Source: Motilimonas cestriensis
Lineage (GTDB): Bacteria; Pseudomonadota; Gammaproteobacteria; Enterobacterales; CBDFNC01
DNA: 64,000 nucleotides
Assembly: GCF_021295315.1 (NCBI RefSeq)
Contig: NZ_JAIMJA010000007.1
Span: 124,001-188,000 of the forward strand
Direction of reading: 5' to 3'
The notes below the pieces were generated by a model, which did no database searches, was not told the DNA's origin, and saw only the letters and a program-made list of their open reading frames with translations. The number at the start of each line of letters is the position of its first letter. The first letter of the stretch is position 1. Position numbers and translations under genes: made by a program. Shown here one piece after another: positions 26,422 to 36,055 of this stretch.

Positions 26422-28494
26422 ATGCTAAACGCAACCGAATTCAAACAATTAGTAAAGCAAGTTCCCTATAAAAAAGTCTTGCCTGATGCCATCTACCTTC
26501 ATAAAAGCGCATTGGAGTATGCACCGGATAAGCTTAATAAATTTATCTACGCCGTTGCAACAGCGCTCAAAATTAACGAGCAAGAATGGGACTTGGTCAA
26601 ATTAGCTAAAAATACCTTTCGGTTGTCATTACTCCACTACCCTGATTTTTTTAACGAGTCTTACCCCGCACTTAAAACCGCCATCACAATCGATTTAGAG
26701 AAACTGAGCCATCGCATCACCCAATATCAGCAGCAAGATAACCCGCCAATTTTGCACCGCAAAGAAACCATGATTTCACCGGAACATGAATGCTACAACA
26801 CATTCAAAAGCATCACCGAAGAAGGCGAGCAAGCAGGCCTATATGAAAAGCCGCGGCTTATTGGGTTTCAGCAAACTTGGTTACGCTTAATAGAAAAGAA
26901 AGGCTACCACTTAATCGATGGCCGCCTATTTCCTAACGCTTCAGGGCAGCAGCAAGAAGAAAAAACCGGTATAGAGAGAGAGAAAACTGCCATTGTGCGC
27001 CACGAATTGTCTGCGCCAATGAAACAACTGGCCAAGCATGGCTACCTGAGTGGTGAATATACCGTATTTGATTACGGCTGTGGGCGTGGCGACGATCTGC
27101 GCGAACTAGAAGCACATGGAATTGACGCTCTTGGCTGGGACCCTAACTTTAGACCTGAAGATGAACGAGTTAAATCCGATATCGTGAATTTAGGATTTGT
27201 TATAAATGTTATTGAAGATCAAGACGAACGAATTGCTGCTCTACTGAGTGCATGGGAGCTGACTGAGAAATTATTGGTCGTATCGGCCATGCTAGGCAAT
27301 GAACAAACAACATCACAATTCAAAGCATATAAAGATGGGGTAATCACTTCCCGTAATACCTTTCAAAAATACTTTGATCAAAGTGAATTAAAGCATTACC
27401 TCGAACGAGTTGTTGATGAAGTCCCTATCGCCGTTGCACCCGGTATTTTCTACTTATTTAGAGACAAAATAGAAGAACAACGCTTTCTAACCAAAAGACA
27501 TCGCCGCCATCACCAATGGCAACAACTCACAACACCAACACCAGTCAGTGAAACTCAAGCACGGTTACTCATTACTACCAACCTGCCACTATTTGAAGAT
27601 TATTGGTTACATTGCCTACAACTAGGTCGTATCCCAGCTGCTCCAGAATTTAGCCAAAGTGACCAGCTCAAGCATCTCGCAGGCTCACCAAGAAAAGCCT
27701 TTAAACTGGCTGAGAGTTATTTTGATGCTAATGAATTTCAACAAGCACAGGCACTAAAGCGGGAAGACCTACTGGTCTATTTCGCGCTCAGCCAATTTGA
27801 TAAACGAAAAACCTATGTCAGCCTACCCGATGAGCTTAAACGTGACGCAAAATACTTCTTCACCCAATACCAGCAAGCACATGAAGAAGCAAAAGCACTG
27901 CTATTTTCTATCGCCAATACCGAGCTTATTGAAGAGGCCTGCATCGCAGCACACAAAACCCTACCAGCAAGCGTATTAAACCAAGGTCATTCGCTGATCT
28001 TACATAAACAATGGCTAGTTATGTTACCCGCAATTCTTCGTGTTTATGTTGGCGCAGCCGCACAACTGTATGGCGAATTAGAGCCTATTGATTTGGTCAA
28101 AATCCACATAACCTCAGGCAAAGTCAGCTTTATGATTTATGACGATTTTGAAAACAGTGCAGTGCCATTCTTGGTTGAGCGCATCAAGGTGAAAATGATG
28201 GAGCAAGACATCGACTTTTTTGATTATGTTGAGCCACTAAGGCAGCCGCCACTTTTATGCAAAGGAAATTATCTGGCTCCTGAGCATCATCTTTATTTAA
28301 AGCAGTCACGTTTTGATAAACGCTTAGCTAAACTCCTACAGATATCTACTGACATAGATACAAATATGCCTAGGATTGAGTACGAACAACTATTGAACAA
28401 GCATTTTAAAAAGGTCAATAATTACTCCCTAATTACTAATATCCGCAACCCTGAAAATCAACTGGTTCAAACAAAATCTATCTCAAAATCATAA
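26422..28494 (+). CDS. DNA phosphorothioation-associated putative methyltransferase
   Basis: A 690-residue protein of the family that co-occurs with dnd genes. The SAM-binding motif I is VFDYGCGRGDDLRELEAHGI (DYGCGRGDD at 217-225), followed by LGWDPNF and NLGFVINVIED, typical of class I methyltransferases. The N-terminal 200 residues and C-terminal half do not match other methyltransferases and are particular to this family. Substrate unknown; DNA or a cofactor near the sulfur site is possible. It converges with the Mrr-type nuclease gene and overlaps its 3' end by 28 bp, which points to a compact co-selected cluster. The ribosome-binding site is weak. Confidence 0.85.
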   Translation: MLNATEFKQLVKQVPYKKVLPDAIYLHKSALEYAPDKLNKFIYAVATALKINEQEWDLVKLAKNTFRLSLLHYPDFFNESYPALKTAITIDLEKLSHRITQYQQQDNPPILHRKETMISPEHECYNTFKSITEEGEQAGLYEKPRLIGFQQTWLRLIEKKGYHLIDGRLFPNASGQQQEEKTGIEREKTAIVRHELSAPMKQLAKHGYLSGEYTVFDYGCGRGDDLRELEAHGIDALGWDPNFRPEDERVKSDIVNLGFVINVIEDQDERIAALLSAWELTEKLLVVSAMLGNEQTTSQFKAYKDGVITSRNTFQKYFDQSELKHYLERVVDEVPIAVAPGIFYLFRDKIEEQRFLTKRHRRHHQWQQLTTPTPVSETQARLLITTNLPLFEDYWLHCLQLGRIPAAPEFSQSDQLKHLAGSPRKAFKLAESYFDANEFQQAQALKREDLLVYFALSQFDKRKTYVSLPDELKRDAKYFFTQYQQAHEEAKALLFSIANTELIEEACIAAHKTLPASVLNQGHSLILHKQWLVMLPAILRVYVGAAAQLYGELEPIDLVKIHITSGKVSFMIYDDFENSAVPFLVERIKVKMMEQDIDFFDYVEPLRQPPLLCKGNYLAPEHHLYLKQSRFDKRLAKLLQISTDIDTNMPRIEYEQLLNKHFKKVNNYSLITNIRNPENQLVQTKSISKS

Positions 28495-29249
28495 ATTGGA
28501 ATATGGCTGGTAGTCACGCCTATCCCTCTATCGATCATAATCTCAGCTAAAGTTTCACCGTCGATCAATACAATAGGTACACAACCGCGCTTAAAAGCCA
28601 CATCTTGGGCATCTTGAGTAAATGTGCTAGTCGTAATGAAAATACCTTGTTGATAATCACCCTGTATAGCCCCGCGGAATTGATCTATTTCAGGACGAGA
28701 GACTTTGTTACCCTTTTTATAACGCTTACATTGTGCAGCAACATGCAACGGAGAGATTCCGACTTCCAAAGTCCCATAAACGTCAATGCCACCGTCACGC
28801 CCTCTCTGCGTAATCTGCATATCTTCAAAGCCATATCGTTCTAGAAACCTAAGACAAAAAAACTCAAACTCTTCAGGTTCTAAAGTATATAGATGATCAA
28901 TTATCCTTAAGATCGTATCTTGCTTTAATTTATTTGCTAATTTTTTAACGAGCTCAAGGTTGTCAACACTTTCCGGTACTGATGCGCTCACATTCACATG
29001 ACAATCTAGTAAGTAAAACAACCCATCTTCATTTTTTGAAAATAGCTTACGTTTGGCTCCTGAACCCCAGCTTGTACTATCGCAGTGCCTTTCCATTTGA
29101 ATTCGTAAAACTGACAAAGGGTCTTTAGCACCAAACTTGTATAATGAGCGTTCCATTATTTTCGCATATACTTGCTTCGGGTTAGATGGAGCAGCCAAAA
29201 TCTTTAATGCTTCTTCAGCAGCCTCAACAATTGTTCTTTTTATATTCAT
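28467..29249 (-). CDS. HARE-HTH + Mrr-type restriction endonuclease
   Basis: 260 residues. The N-terminal domain (about 1-80) is HARE-HTH-like: TIVEAAEEALKILAAPSNPK then QVYAKIMERSLYKFGAKDPL. The C-terminal half is an Mrr-family PD-(D/E)xK nuclease: GRDGGIDVYG with D156, AAQCKRYKKG with Q173 and K175, then QGIFITTSTFTQDA. The gene starts inside the dndA stop (ATGA overlap), so it is translated with the cysteine desulfurase. HARE domains are proposed to read modified DNA, and Mrr enzymes cut modified DNA; the coupling to dndA makes a phosphorothioate- or Dnd-related nuclease plausible, though it must then spare host DNA. Confidence 0.85.
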   Translation of the reverse strand: MNIKRTIVEAAEEALKILAAPSNPKQVYAKIMERSLYKFGAKDPLSVLRIQMERHCDSTSWGSGAKRKLFSKNEDGLFYLLDCHVNVSASVPESVDNLELVKKLANKLKQDTILRIIDHLYTLEPEEFEFFCLRFLERYGFEDMQITQRGRDGGIDVYGTLEVGISPLHVAAQCKRYKKGNKVSRPEIDQFRGAIQGDYQQGIFITTSTFTQDAQDVAFKRGCVPIVLIDGETLAEIMIDRGIGVTTSHIPIYDFEIDFV

Positions 29250-30370
29250 AATAATTGGCTTAACTTCTCAACAATCTGCTTTGAAGGAATAAAATCAGTT
29301 TGATGGCTCCAAGATGCTCTTAACGCGCCTTCGATACGCTTAGAGTCTAGCTTCATAGCAGTTAACACGTGTGACGGGGTGTAACTTGAAGAAGTACACG
29401 CTGAGCCATTGGAAACCGCAACGAGTCCTTTAAGCATAACCATCGCAGCTTCCGAGTTGACGCCAGGTATAGAAAAATTCAGTACGTAGGGTGAAGTGTT
29501 TGCCCCATTATATTGCGCTCCAATCTTATCGAGATCTTCTATAAGCTCGTTCTTCAACTTCATAGCATGAGCTTGCCAAGTATCTGAATTTTTAACAGCA
29601 ATTTCGCAAGCCAACCCAAACCCAGCGATCAATGGTGCGGCTAGCGTGCCTGGCCTTAGGGTTTTTTCTTGTCCTCCCCCAAATAATATCGGCTTCAAAG
29701 GAGGACGCATAAATCCACGCTTTCGTATAATAAGAGCTCCAATACCATTGGGAGCGTACACTTTATGTCCGCTTGCACTTATCATATCGATGCGGCTGTG
29801 ATTCAGATCCATACTCAATTTGCCAAAGCTTTGCGCCGCATCGACATGAAAATAGGCGTCATGTTCGGCTAGAATCTCACAAAGCTCAACAAGTGGCTGA
29901 ATACACCCTGTTTCGTTATTCACATGCATAATCGACACCAGTAAAGTATCTTCCCGCAAAAGAGACTTTAATGATGCAGGGTCAACTAAGCCAGATTCAT
30001 CGACTTCAATATAGCTTACCTCAAACCCTTGGTTTACTAGCTGCTCTATCGGCTCAAGTACCGCTTTATGCTCAATACGAGTTGTTATGATGTGCCGTTT
30101 TGATACTTCATTGCCATATTCTTTCAGACCTAAAATGGCAATATTATTGCTTTCAGTAGCTCCGCTCGTGAAGATCACCTCAGATTTATCTGCTCCTGCA
30201 ACATCCGCAACTTGTTTTCGCGCTTTTTCAACAGCTCTCTTAGCACTTAGCCCAAATTCATGAGTACGACTTCCAGCATTGCCATATTGCTCAGTGAACA
30301 TTTTCAAAACTAAATCAGCAACTTCTGGAAGTACTGGTGTGGTAGCATTCATATCTAGATAAAGTGTCAT
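29246..30370 (-). CDS. dndA: Cysteine desulfurase DndA
   Basis: PLP-dependent desulfurase of 374 residues that takes sulfur from cysteine and loads it for DndC. PLP lysine K203 in SASGHKVYAPNG; active-site C325 in SNGSACTSSSYTPSH on the mobile loop; HVNNETGCIQP and HVDAAQSFGK are family marks. It has the NifS/IscS shape, but its location beside dndBCDE and its start divergent from dndB identify it as DndA, not the housekeeping IscS. It is followed without a gap by the Mrr-type gene. The intergenic region to dndB holds a repeat operator (30444-30500). Confidence 0.9.
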   Translation of the reverse strand: MTLYLDMNATTPVLPEVADLVLKMFTEQYGNAGSRTHEFGLSAKRAVEKARKQVADVAGADKSEVIFTSGATESNNIAILGLKEYGNEVSKRHIITTRIEHKAVLEPIEQLVNQGFEVSYIEVDESGLVDPASLKSLLREDTLLVSIMHVNNETGCIQPLVELCEILAEHDAYFHVDAAQSFGKLSMDLNHSRIDMISASGHKVYAPNGIGALIIRKRGFMRPPLKPILFGGGQEKTLRPGTLAAPLIAGFGLACEIAVKNSDTWQAHAMKLKNELIEDLDKIGAQYNGANTSPYVLNFSIPGVNSEAAMVMLKGLVAVSNGSACTSSSYTPSHVLTAMKLDSKRIEGALRASWSHQTDFIPSKQIVEKLSQLL

Positions 30371-30443
30371 AAAAAACCCCGATTAAACTCACACTAACAG
30401 CGAGACACTAACAAAGAATTCAAGTAGAATACGCACGCTAAAA

Positions 30444-30500
30444 GTTCGTACGAACAAACTAAAAAATCACGAACAAACTAAAAAATCACGAACAAGAACT
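30444..30500. promoter_or_regulatory. Iteron-like operator between dndA and dndB
   Basis: A perfect 12-bp palindrome GTTCGTACGAAC (30444-30455) runs into two identical 19-bp direct repeats, CGAACAAACTAAAAAATCA at 30451-30469 and 30470-30488, and a partial third starting at 30489 (CGAACAAGAAC). Repeat phase of 19 bp with a common ACGAAC half-site. TATAAA (30500-30505) just after it may be the dndB -10. DndB is a known repressor of dnd genes in other species and is the natural candidate to bind here. Confidence 0.65.
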
Positions 30501-30521
30501 ATAAAACGATTTAAGAAGATA

Positions 30522-31613
30522 ATGAACCAAATTGTATCAGGAACATCGTTCCCCGCCATCAGGGGAACTCAAGCAAAAACAGAATATTACATCGTAATGT
30601 GCCCACTAAAAAGGCTCAGTAAAATATTTACATTAGATGAAGGACAACTTCCAGTAGATCAACGAGCACAACGCATTATAAATGAAGAACGCATTCCTGA
30701 TATCACCAATTACATCTTAGAAAGCAGAGACAAGTATGTTTTCTCCGCGCTAACTGCCTGTATTGATGGTATTAGCGAGTTTGTTGCGATAGGCAGTGCC
30801 AAACATGAACAAAAAATTGGCACTCTCATTATTGATGAAGATGCAGAAATATACATTACTGATGGTCAGCATCGAAATGCAGCAATCTTGGAAGCGCTTC
30901 AAGCGGATCCGACACTTGCGGACGAGACTATTTCAGTGGTCTTCTTCACTAACAAATCGCTTGAAGAGCGCCAACGTATATTCAAAGACCTCAATTTATA
31001 TCCGGTTAAAACAGATAGCTCTTTGAGTATTACTTACGACGACAAGCCCGATGCGATCCTGTCGAAGACCGTTATATTTCGAAGTGAACAGTTAACAAAA
31101 CTCGTACACATGGAAAAAAGCAATTTAGGGGCGCGCTCAAAAAAACTAATAAGCCATAGTGCTATCAATAAAGCCACAAAATATTTACTTGGAAGCATAA
31201 CAAAAAGCAATTACGAGTCTTTAATCCCTATTGCGGGAGAGTTTTGGCATGAAGTAATTAAAAACATGCCAGCATGGCAATTAGTTTGCAACGATAAAGC
31301 ATCGGGTGGCGAGTTCCGTGATGAAGCAATACATGCACATGCCGTTACATTTCATGCATTCGGCTTATTAGGGCGCGACTTACTAAAAAATGACCTCAAC
31401 TGGCGAGAAGTATTAAAAGGTTTTGAGCAGATAAATTGGAGCCGCAATAATCCCGACTGGGCAGGTCGGTGTGTCGTTAATAAAACAATGACAAATACAC
31501 GAAAGGCAGCCGAGCTAACTTGCATAAAAATTAAATCATATCTGAATATTCCACTTACCGATAAAGAACAAGTGGCAGAGAAATCATTTGTAGAGGAACG
31601 AAATGGCTACTGA
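30522..31613 (+). CDS. dndB: DndB, DGQHR-domain regulator of phosphorothioation
   Basis: 363 residues. The signature DGQHR lies at 114-118 (YITDGQHRNAAILEAL), followed by SVVFFTNKSLEERQRIFKDL, as in DndB proteins. DndB is a repressor or efficiency regulator of the Dnd pathway and not a catalytic part. It is first of the plus-strand operon and overlaps dndC by 11 bp. It is probably the factor that reads the iteron operator just upstream, giving self-regulation. Confidence 0.93.
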   Translation: MNQIVSGTSFPAIRGTQAKTEYYIVMCPLKRLSKIFTLDEGQLPVDQRAQRIINEERIPDITNYILESRDKYVFSALTACIDGISEFVAIGSAKHEQKIGTLIIDEDAEIYITDGQHRNAAILEALQADPTLADETISVVFFTNKSLEERQRIFKDLNLYPVKTDSSLSITYDDKPDAILSKTVIFRSEQLTKLVHMEKSNLGARSKKLISHSAINKATKYLLGSITKSNYESLIPIAGEFWHEVIKNMPAWQLVCNDKASGGEFRDEAIHAHAVTFHAFGLLGRDLLKNDLNWREVLKGFEQINWSRNNPDWAGRCVVNKTMTNTRKAAELTCIKIKSYLNIPLTDKEQVAEKSFVEERNGY

Positions 31614-33270
31614 TAATGAAGTACAGTTCCATTCGGCATTTGACAGAAGTGGTTTAAAAAACACGATCCGTCAAAGTATCGAACACATAAAGATGTTATA
31701 TCAAAGCGACTCAATACCTTGGGTCATTGGCTACAGTGGCGGTAAGGACTCAACCGCGATACTGCAATTAATTTGGTATGCGTTACAGGAACTTCAGCAA
31801 GAAAAAAAATGCGGAAAAAAAGTACATGTTATAAGTACTGACACATTAGTAGAAAATCCAATTGTCGCAATGTGGGTAGGAAAATCGTTAGAGCGGATGA
31901 AAGAGCAAGCTAATGAGCAAAAACTCCCCATCGTGCCACATCGTTTAACCCCTGCAGTTAAAGATAGATTTTGGGTCAATTTAATCGGGAAAGGTTACCC
32001 TGCTCCTCGCTATAAATTTCGATGGTGCACAGATCGCCTCAAAATATCCCCCTCCAATACCTTTATACAAAATATGGCGGATAAAAGTGGTGAAGCCATT
32101 TTGGTACTTGGTACGCGTAAAGCCGAAAGTACAGCGCGTGCTGCCAGTATGGATCGTTTTGAGAATTCAGCATCTAACACCCGTAAAGCATTAGGGCTAA
32201 CAGAAAATGGCTCACTCGAACGAGTGTGGGTCTATACGCCTATTGCTAGCTGGAGTAATGATGATGTTTGGGTGTATTTAAACAGTGTTGAAAACCCATG
32301 GAACTTTCCCAATCAAGATCTGATGGGTATGTATCAAGGTGCAACAGACGGCGGTGAATGCCCGCTGGTCGTCGACAAGTCTACGCAGAGCTGTGGCGAT
32401 AGCCGTTTTGGTTGTTATGTTTGCACTATGGTGTCCGAAGACAAGTCAATGAACGCAATGATCTCAAACGACGAAGAAAAAGAGTGGATGTACCCATTAG
32501 TCGCTCTGCGCAATGAGATTGAAGTTAACGATGCAAATCGTAGCAAAAAGATTGAGAAGCTAACACGTGATAAGGCCAACCGTGATTTTAGACGCATGAA
32601 TGGCAATCTCACCGTACATATATCAAAACATGGCGCGGATTTAGTACCTGGACCTTATATCCAATCATTTCGTGAACACTTATTAGGAAAAGTACTTGAA
32701 GCGCAGCAAGCGGTCCAGCAATTAGGACCGGCTGAAGTTAAAGATCTTGAGTTACTTCCACTGGAAGACCTCGAAGAAATTAGAAGAATTTGGCTAGATG
32801 AGAAGCATGAAGTCGAAGACAGTGTACCTAAAATATATGAGAAAATACTCAAACGAACTTATCCTGGGAAGAAACGCGCACATCACCCAATTTTAAACTT
32901 GGATGTATTAACGAAACTGAAATCGCATTGTGAAAAAGAAGGCGATGAAGACGGCCTACTCTATCAGCAAATGTGCGCAGTTTTGAGTATTGCAAACAAA
33001 CATAGAAACCAATTACGCAGAGCCAAACTGTCTGAAGAACTAGCCAAAACGTTAGACAAAGGCGCATTTAATAACCTGTTTGAAGCAAAGAAATTTGCAT
33101 TAGAGCGTGAGCGTCATCGTTTGCAAATTCAGTTAAATAACTCACCGAATTTAAGTGACGACGACAAAAAGACCATTAATGACAAAATCATCATGGTAAC
33201 AAAGTCGATCAAAGAGCAAGGCTATAGCTCAATGATTATCGATTTCGAAGAGGTACAAGATGATAATTAA
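31603..33270 (+). CDS. dndC: DndC, PAPS reductase-like sulfurtransferase
   Basis: 555 residues. The ATP-pyrophosphatase PP-loop is SGGKDS at 45-50 (WVIGYSGGKDSTAILQLIWY). A four-cysteine set, C253, C264, C271 and C274 (ECPLV...SCGDSRFGCYVC), is expected to hold the 4Fe-4S cluster through which sulfur passes from DndA to DNA. The C-terminal half (about 300-555) is longer than the PAPS-reductase core and rich in charged helices, as in other DndC. It overlaps dndB (11 bp) and dndD (11 bp). All key residues are present, so the modification pathway appears functional. Confidence 0.95.
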   Translation: MATDNEVQFHSAFDRSGLKNTIRQSIEHIKMLYQSDSIPWVIGYSGGKDSTAILQLIWYALQELQQEKKCGKKVHVISTDTLVENPIVAMWVGKSLERMKEQANEQKLPIVPHRLTPAVKDRFWVNLIGKGYPAPRYKFRWCTDRLKISPSNTFIQNMADKSGEAILVLGTRKAESTARAASMDRFENSASNTRKALGLTENGSLERVWVYTPIASWSNDDVWVYLNSVENPWNFPNQDLMGMYQGATDGGECPLVVDKSTQSCGDSRFGCYVCTMVSEDKSMNAMISNDEEKEWMYPLVALRNEIEVNDANRSKKIEKLTRDKANRDFRRMNGNLTVHISKHGADLVPGPYIQSFREHLLGKVLEAQQAVQQLGPAEVKDLELLPLEDLEEIRRIWLDEKHEVEDSVPKIYEKILKRTYPGKKRAHHPILNLDVLTKLKSHCEKEGDEDGLLYQQMCAVLSIANKHRNQLRRAKLSEELAKTLDKGAFNNLFEAKKFALERERHRLQIQLNNSPNLSDDDKKTINDKIIMVTKSIKEQGYSSMIIDFEEVQDDN

Positions 33271-35218
33271 ACGCCTTGAAATAGAAAACTTTGGTATCTA
33301 CAAAGGTCACCACATCATAGATTTAAGAACGACGGCCAACAAACCTATCGTTCTATTTGGTGGTTTAAATGGTGGCGGTAAAACAACTTTTCTCGATGCT
33401 CTTCAGCTCGTTCTATACGGAAAACATGCAAAGTGTTCAAACCGCGGGCACCAATCTTATAGTAAATTTTTAGCGAGTTCAAAAAACAGGCATGCACCAG
33501 ACAACGAGATTGTTGAGCTAACCCTTGTCTTTGACCATACCACTGAAACAGACACCAATGAGTTTAAAATCATTCGGAATTGGAATATCAATAACAAAGA
33601 AGTAAAAGATTACGTAACTGTATTTTGCAATCAAAAAGAAGACCCTCACCTAACGCAATATTGGGATGAATTCGTAAGTGAGTTTATACCACTAAGCTTA
33701 TCTGATCTGTTCTTTTTTGACGGTGAAAAGATTGAAAATTTAGCCCATCAAGATCGCAGTGCAGACTTAATAAAAACAGGCATTGAGAACCTTCTAGGCT
33801 TAGACCTGTTAACACAACTACAAATTGATTTAAATAATGTAGAGCGTAAGCGTCAGAGTGACAACCTTGACAGTAGTGTTATATCAAAAGTAGCAACCTT
33901 AGAGGCAGAAATAGGAGAACAATCAACTATTGTGTCCTCACTTAAAAAAGACATTGCGACTTTAGAAAATCACGCATCTGATACAAACATTAAAATAAAT
34001 AAATCTCGTCAAAAAATACGTCATGCAGGAGCACACTTAATAGAAGAGCGCGATACATTAAAATTCGAATTAGGTGCCATTGAAGAAAAAATAAAGACTA
34101 ATATCACTGAGCGTGTAAAGCTTGACGCCGGGTGTGGGCCGCTGGGTTTAATCAAAAACCTAATCAGTGCTACAAAAAAACAGGTGTTGAAAGAAGAGCA
34201 AGCCACTCAGGCAACTGTTATCAAAAATGCCATTAATGAATATGAATCTAAGATAAAGCAAACACTCAGAAACGAAAATGTAACTCAAGAGGCTTTAAGC
34301 GCATTAGAAGCAACCATGGCTGCTATGGCACATGAGCGTGAAGAGCTTGCAAGTACAGAATGTTACATTGGTGCCAATATAAATATATTTGACGGCCTGG
34401 ATGAAAAATTAAGTCTAGACACAAGAACACGAAACACGCTTTTAGTGCACAAAGAACAATTGTTAGAGCAACAAGCCTTATTTGAGAAGAAGCTTGAAGC
34501 GATCCCCGACTATGAGACCGTTCAACACCTTTTAAGTGAGCTAGCAGAGCTAGAAGCAGAGCTAAAAAACGATGTTGTATTGATCAAACAAAAGCAGCAG
34601 CTACTGCAACAAGCCGAAGCAAGAGCTGAAGTATTAAATACTCGCTATTCAAATCTGCTAACAAAACAAAATAAAGACACTTTTGAGCAAAAACGCTCCA
34701 TTCAAGTAGCTGAACATATTGGTAAACTTAAAAATACCATGAAGTCATTTGCAGATGAGTTAATACGTGAAAATGTAACAGGGCTTGAAAAGCACATTGC
34801 GACTAAGTTTTTTGATCTTTCCCGTAAAGCCAACTTAATTACCGGTGTTAAAATTTGCCCAGATTCGTTCAGGCTTACGTTGCTTGATACCAATAATAAC
34901 CCTATGACGACAAGCCGCTTTTCGGCCGGTGAAAGGCAGTTACTGGCTATCGCTATTTTATGGGGATTAGCAGAAGCATCAGGTAAAGAAATCCCAACCG
35001 TTATCGATACACCACTTGGTCGCTTAGATGGAAAACACCGCACTAAGCTTATTAATAACTACTTTCCTAAAGCGTCAAGCCAAGTGATTTTATTATCGAC
35101 CGATGAAGAAATAACAGGGCAATACTACACGCAATTAAAGCATGCTATTTGCCGTGAATATCACATTAGTTACAACGAGAAAGAACAAACCTCAACCTTT
35201 ACTGAGGGGTACTTTTAA
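33260..35218 (+). CDS. dndD: DndD, SMC/Rad50-like ATPase
   Basis: 652 residues. Walker A GGLNGGGKTT at 34-43 (VLFGGLNGGGKTTFLDALQL); long coiled coil from about 210 to 510; signature RFSAGERQLLAIAILWGL and Walker B VIDTPLGRLDGKH near 550-600; Q-loop-like FFFDGEKI at about 153-160. The family is thought to open or nick DNA for the sulfur exchange. It overlaps the dndC end (11 bp) and its stop overlaps the ATG of dndE (TAATG). Length matches typical DndD. Confidence 0.95.
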   Translation: MIIKRLEIENFGIYKGHHIIDLRTTANKPIVLFGGLNGGGKTTFLDALQLVLYGKHAKCSNRGHQSYSKFLASSKNRHAPDNEIVELTLVFDHTTETDTNEFKIIRNWNINNKEVKDYVTVFCNQKEDPHLTQYWDEFVSEFIPLSLSDLFFFDGEKIENLAHQDRSADLIKTGIENLLGLDLLTQLQIDLNNVERKRQSDNLDSSVISKVATLEAEIGEQSTIVSSLKKDIATLENHASDTNIKINKSRQKIRHAGAHLIEERDTLKFELGAIEEKIKTNITERVKLDAGCGPLGLIKNLISATKKQVLKEEQATQATVIKNAINEYESKIKQTLRNENVTQEALSALEATMAAMAHEREELASTECYIGANINIFDGLDEKLSLDTRTRNTLLVHKEQLLEQQALFEKKLEAIPDYETVQHLLSELAELEAELKNDVVLIKQKQQLLQQAEARAEVLNTRYSNLLTKQNKDTFEQKRSIQVAEHIGKLKNTMKSFADELIRENVTGLEKHIATKFFDLSRKANLITGVKICPDSFRLTLLDTNNNPMTTSRFSAGERQLLAIAILWGLAEASGKEIPTVIDTPLGRLDGKHRTKLINNYFPKASSQVILLSTDEEITGQYYTQLKHAICREYHISYNEKEQTSTFTEGYF

Positions 35219-35568
35219 TGAATACCACACTCCATACAATTGACTCGATTAAGCTCTCTGAAAAACAAAAGCAGCAGCTCGTTCGCCTTAAAAGTAAAAC
35301 AGGCATCGAAAACTGGAACGTACTGTGCCGCTGGGCGCTGTGTATGTCGCTCGCTGAAGATTCAATACCGCCTGTTGAAGAAATCCCCTCAGACAGTAAC
35401 GTTGAAATGAGCTGGAAGGTGTTTGCAGGCGAATATGCTGATGTATATTTAGCCGTGCTGAGAGAAGCTTATCAAAAACAAAGTACACACCTAGAAGGCG
35501 TGCACTTTAGTGATTTTGTTAAGTTGCATTTGAATCGTGGGATTAGTTACTTAATTTCTAAGAAATAA
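35218..35568 (+). CDS. dndE: DndE, DNA-binding subunit of phosphorothioation
   Basis: 116 residues, the usual length. It shows the family pattern IKLSEKQKQQLVRLKSKTGI and ENWNVLCRWALCMSLAE, followed by VEMSWKVFAGEYADVYLAVL and a C-terminal FVKLHLNRGISYL. DndE binds nicked DNA and completes the DndCDE complex. The start codon overlaps the dndD stop, so translation is coupled. It ends 5 bp before the stop of the convergent GIY-YIG gene, and no terminator separates the two. Confidence 0.92.
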   Translation: MNTTLHTIDSIKLSEKQKQQLVRLKSKTGIENWNVLCRWALCMSLAEDSIPPVEEIPSDSNVEMSWKVFAGEYADVYLAVLREAYQKQSTHLEGVHFSDFVKLHLNRGISYLISKK

Positions 35569-35573
35569 AATTG

Positions 35574-36053
35574 TCATAACTGATAAACAAACGGGCTATC
35601 TTCCTTTCGCAGATATAGCATACGAGTTATACATGACTCTGCTATATCTTCGATTTCCTTCCAATGAAAAAAATTCCTCGGTGCAGTTTTTTTAGTTTCA
35701 GATATTACTCTTATATTGCTACCAAAAATGCCTTTCGATTGAACAATCTCATGCAACTTATGCTCTAAAGCTTGTGTTGGTATCCTATATCCACAATATT
35801 CAGATTGCATATCTCTTAATAATTCAAAACAAGAAATACTAAAAAATGACAACGAATTCAAATATGGCTGTATACATCCACCATCAAGATAATTGTTTAA
35901 CTTTTTAGTAAAGCTACCTGACTTATCTAAGTGACTACTCCAACGCCTAACAGGAATATGCTGAGTTTCTCCAATATAGATTACATCATGAGCAAAAATA
36001 AAATATACATGTGGTGTAAAATAACCACCTTTAACTATCCCTGAGCCACTCAT
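35574..36053 (-). CDS. GIY-YIG nuclease-like protein at the end of the dpt operon
   Basis: 159 residues. The first 45 residues match a GIY-YIG core: VYFIFAHDVIYIGETQHIPV with VYF at 16-18 and YIG at 26-28, followed by RRWSSHL (R36/R37). A later Glu in LEHKLHEIVQSKG (about 115) may be the metal ligand, and the C-terminal part includes RNFFHWKEIEDIAESC. It would cleave DNA or act as a damage-sensing nuclease. It is 2 bp after the GHKL ATPase stop, so it is the last gene of the dptF-G-H-ATPase-nuclease unit. Such a gene is not part of a standard DptFGH set as I know it. Confidence 0.75.
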   Translation of the reverse strand: MSGSGIVKGGYFTPHVYFIFAHDVIYIGETQHIPVRRWSSHLDKSGSFTKKLNNYLDGGCIQPYLNSLSFFSISCFELLRDMQSEYCGYRIPTQALEHKLHEIVQSKGIFGSNIRVISETKKTAPRNFFHWKEIEDIAESCITRMLYLRKEDSPFVYQL

Positions 36054-36055
36054 GA

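Noticed and set aside
29246-30370. Housekeeping IscS or NifS
   Set aside because: No isc/suf genes nearby; divergent from dndB with a shared operator and coupled to a restriction nuclease. DndA fits better.
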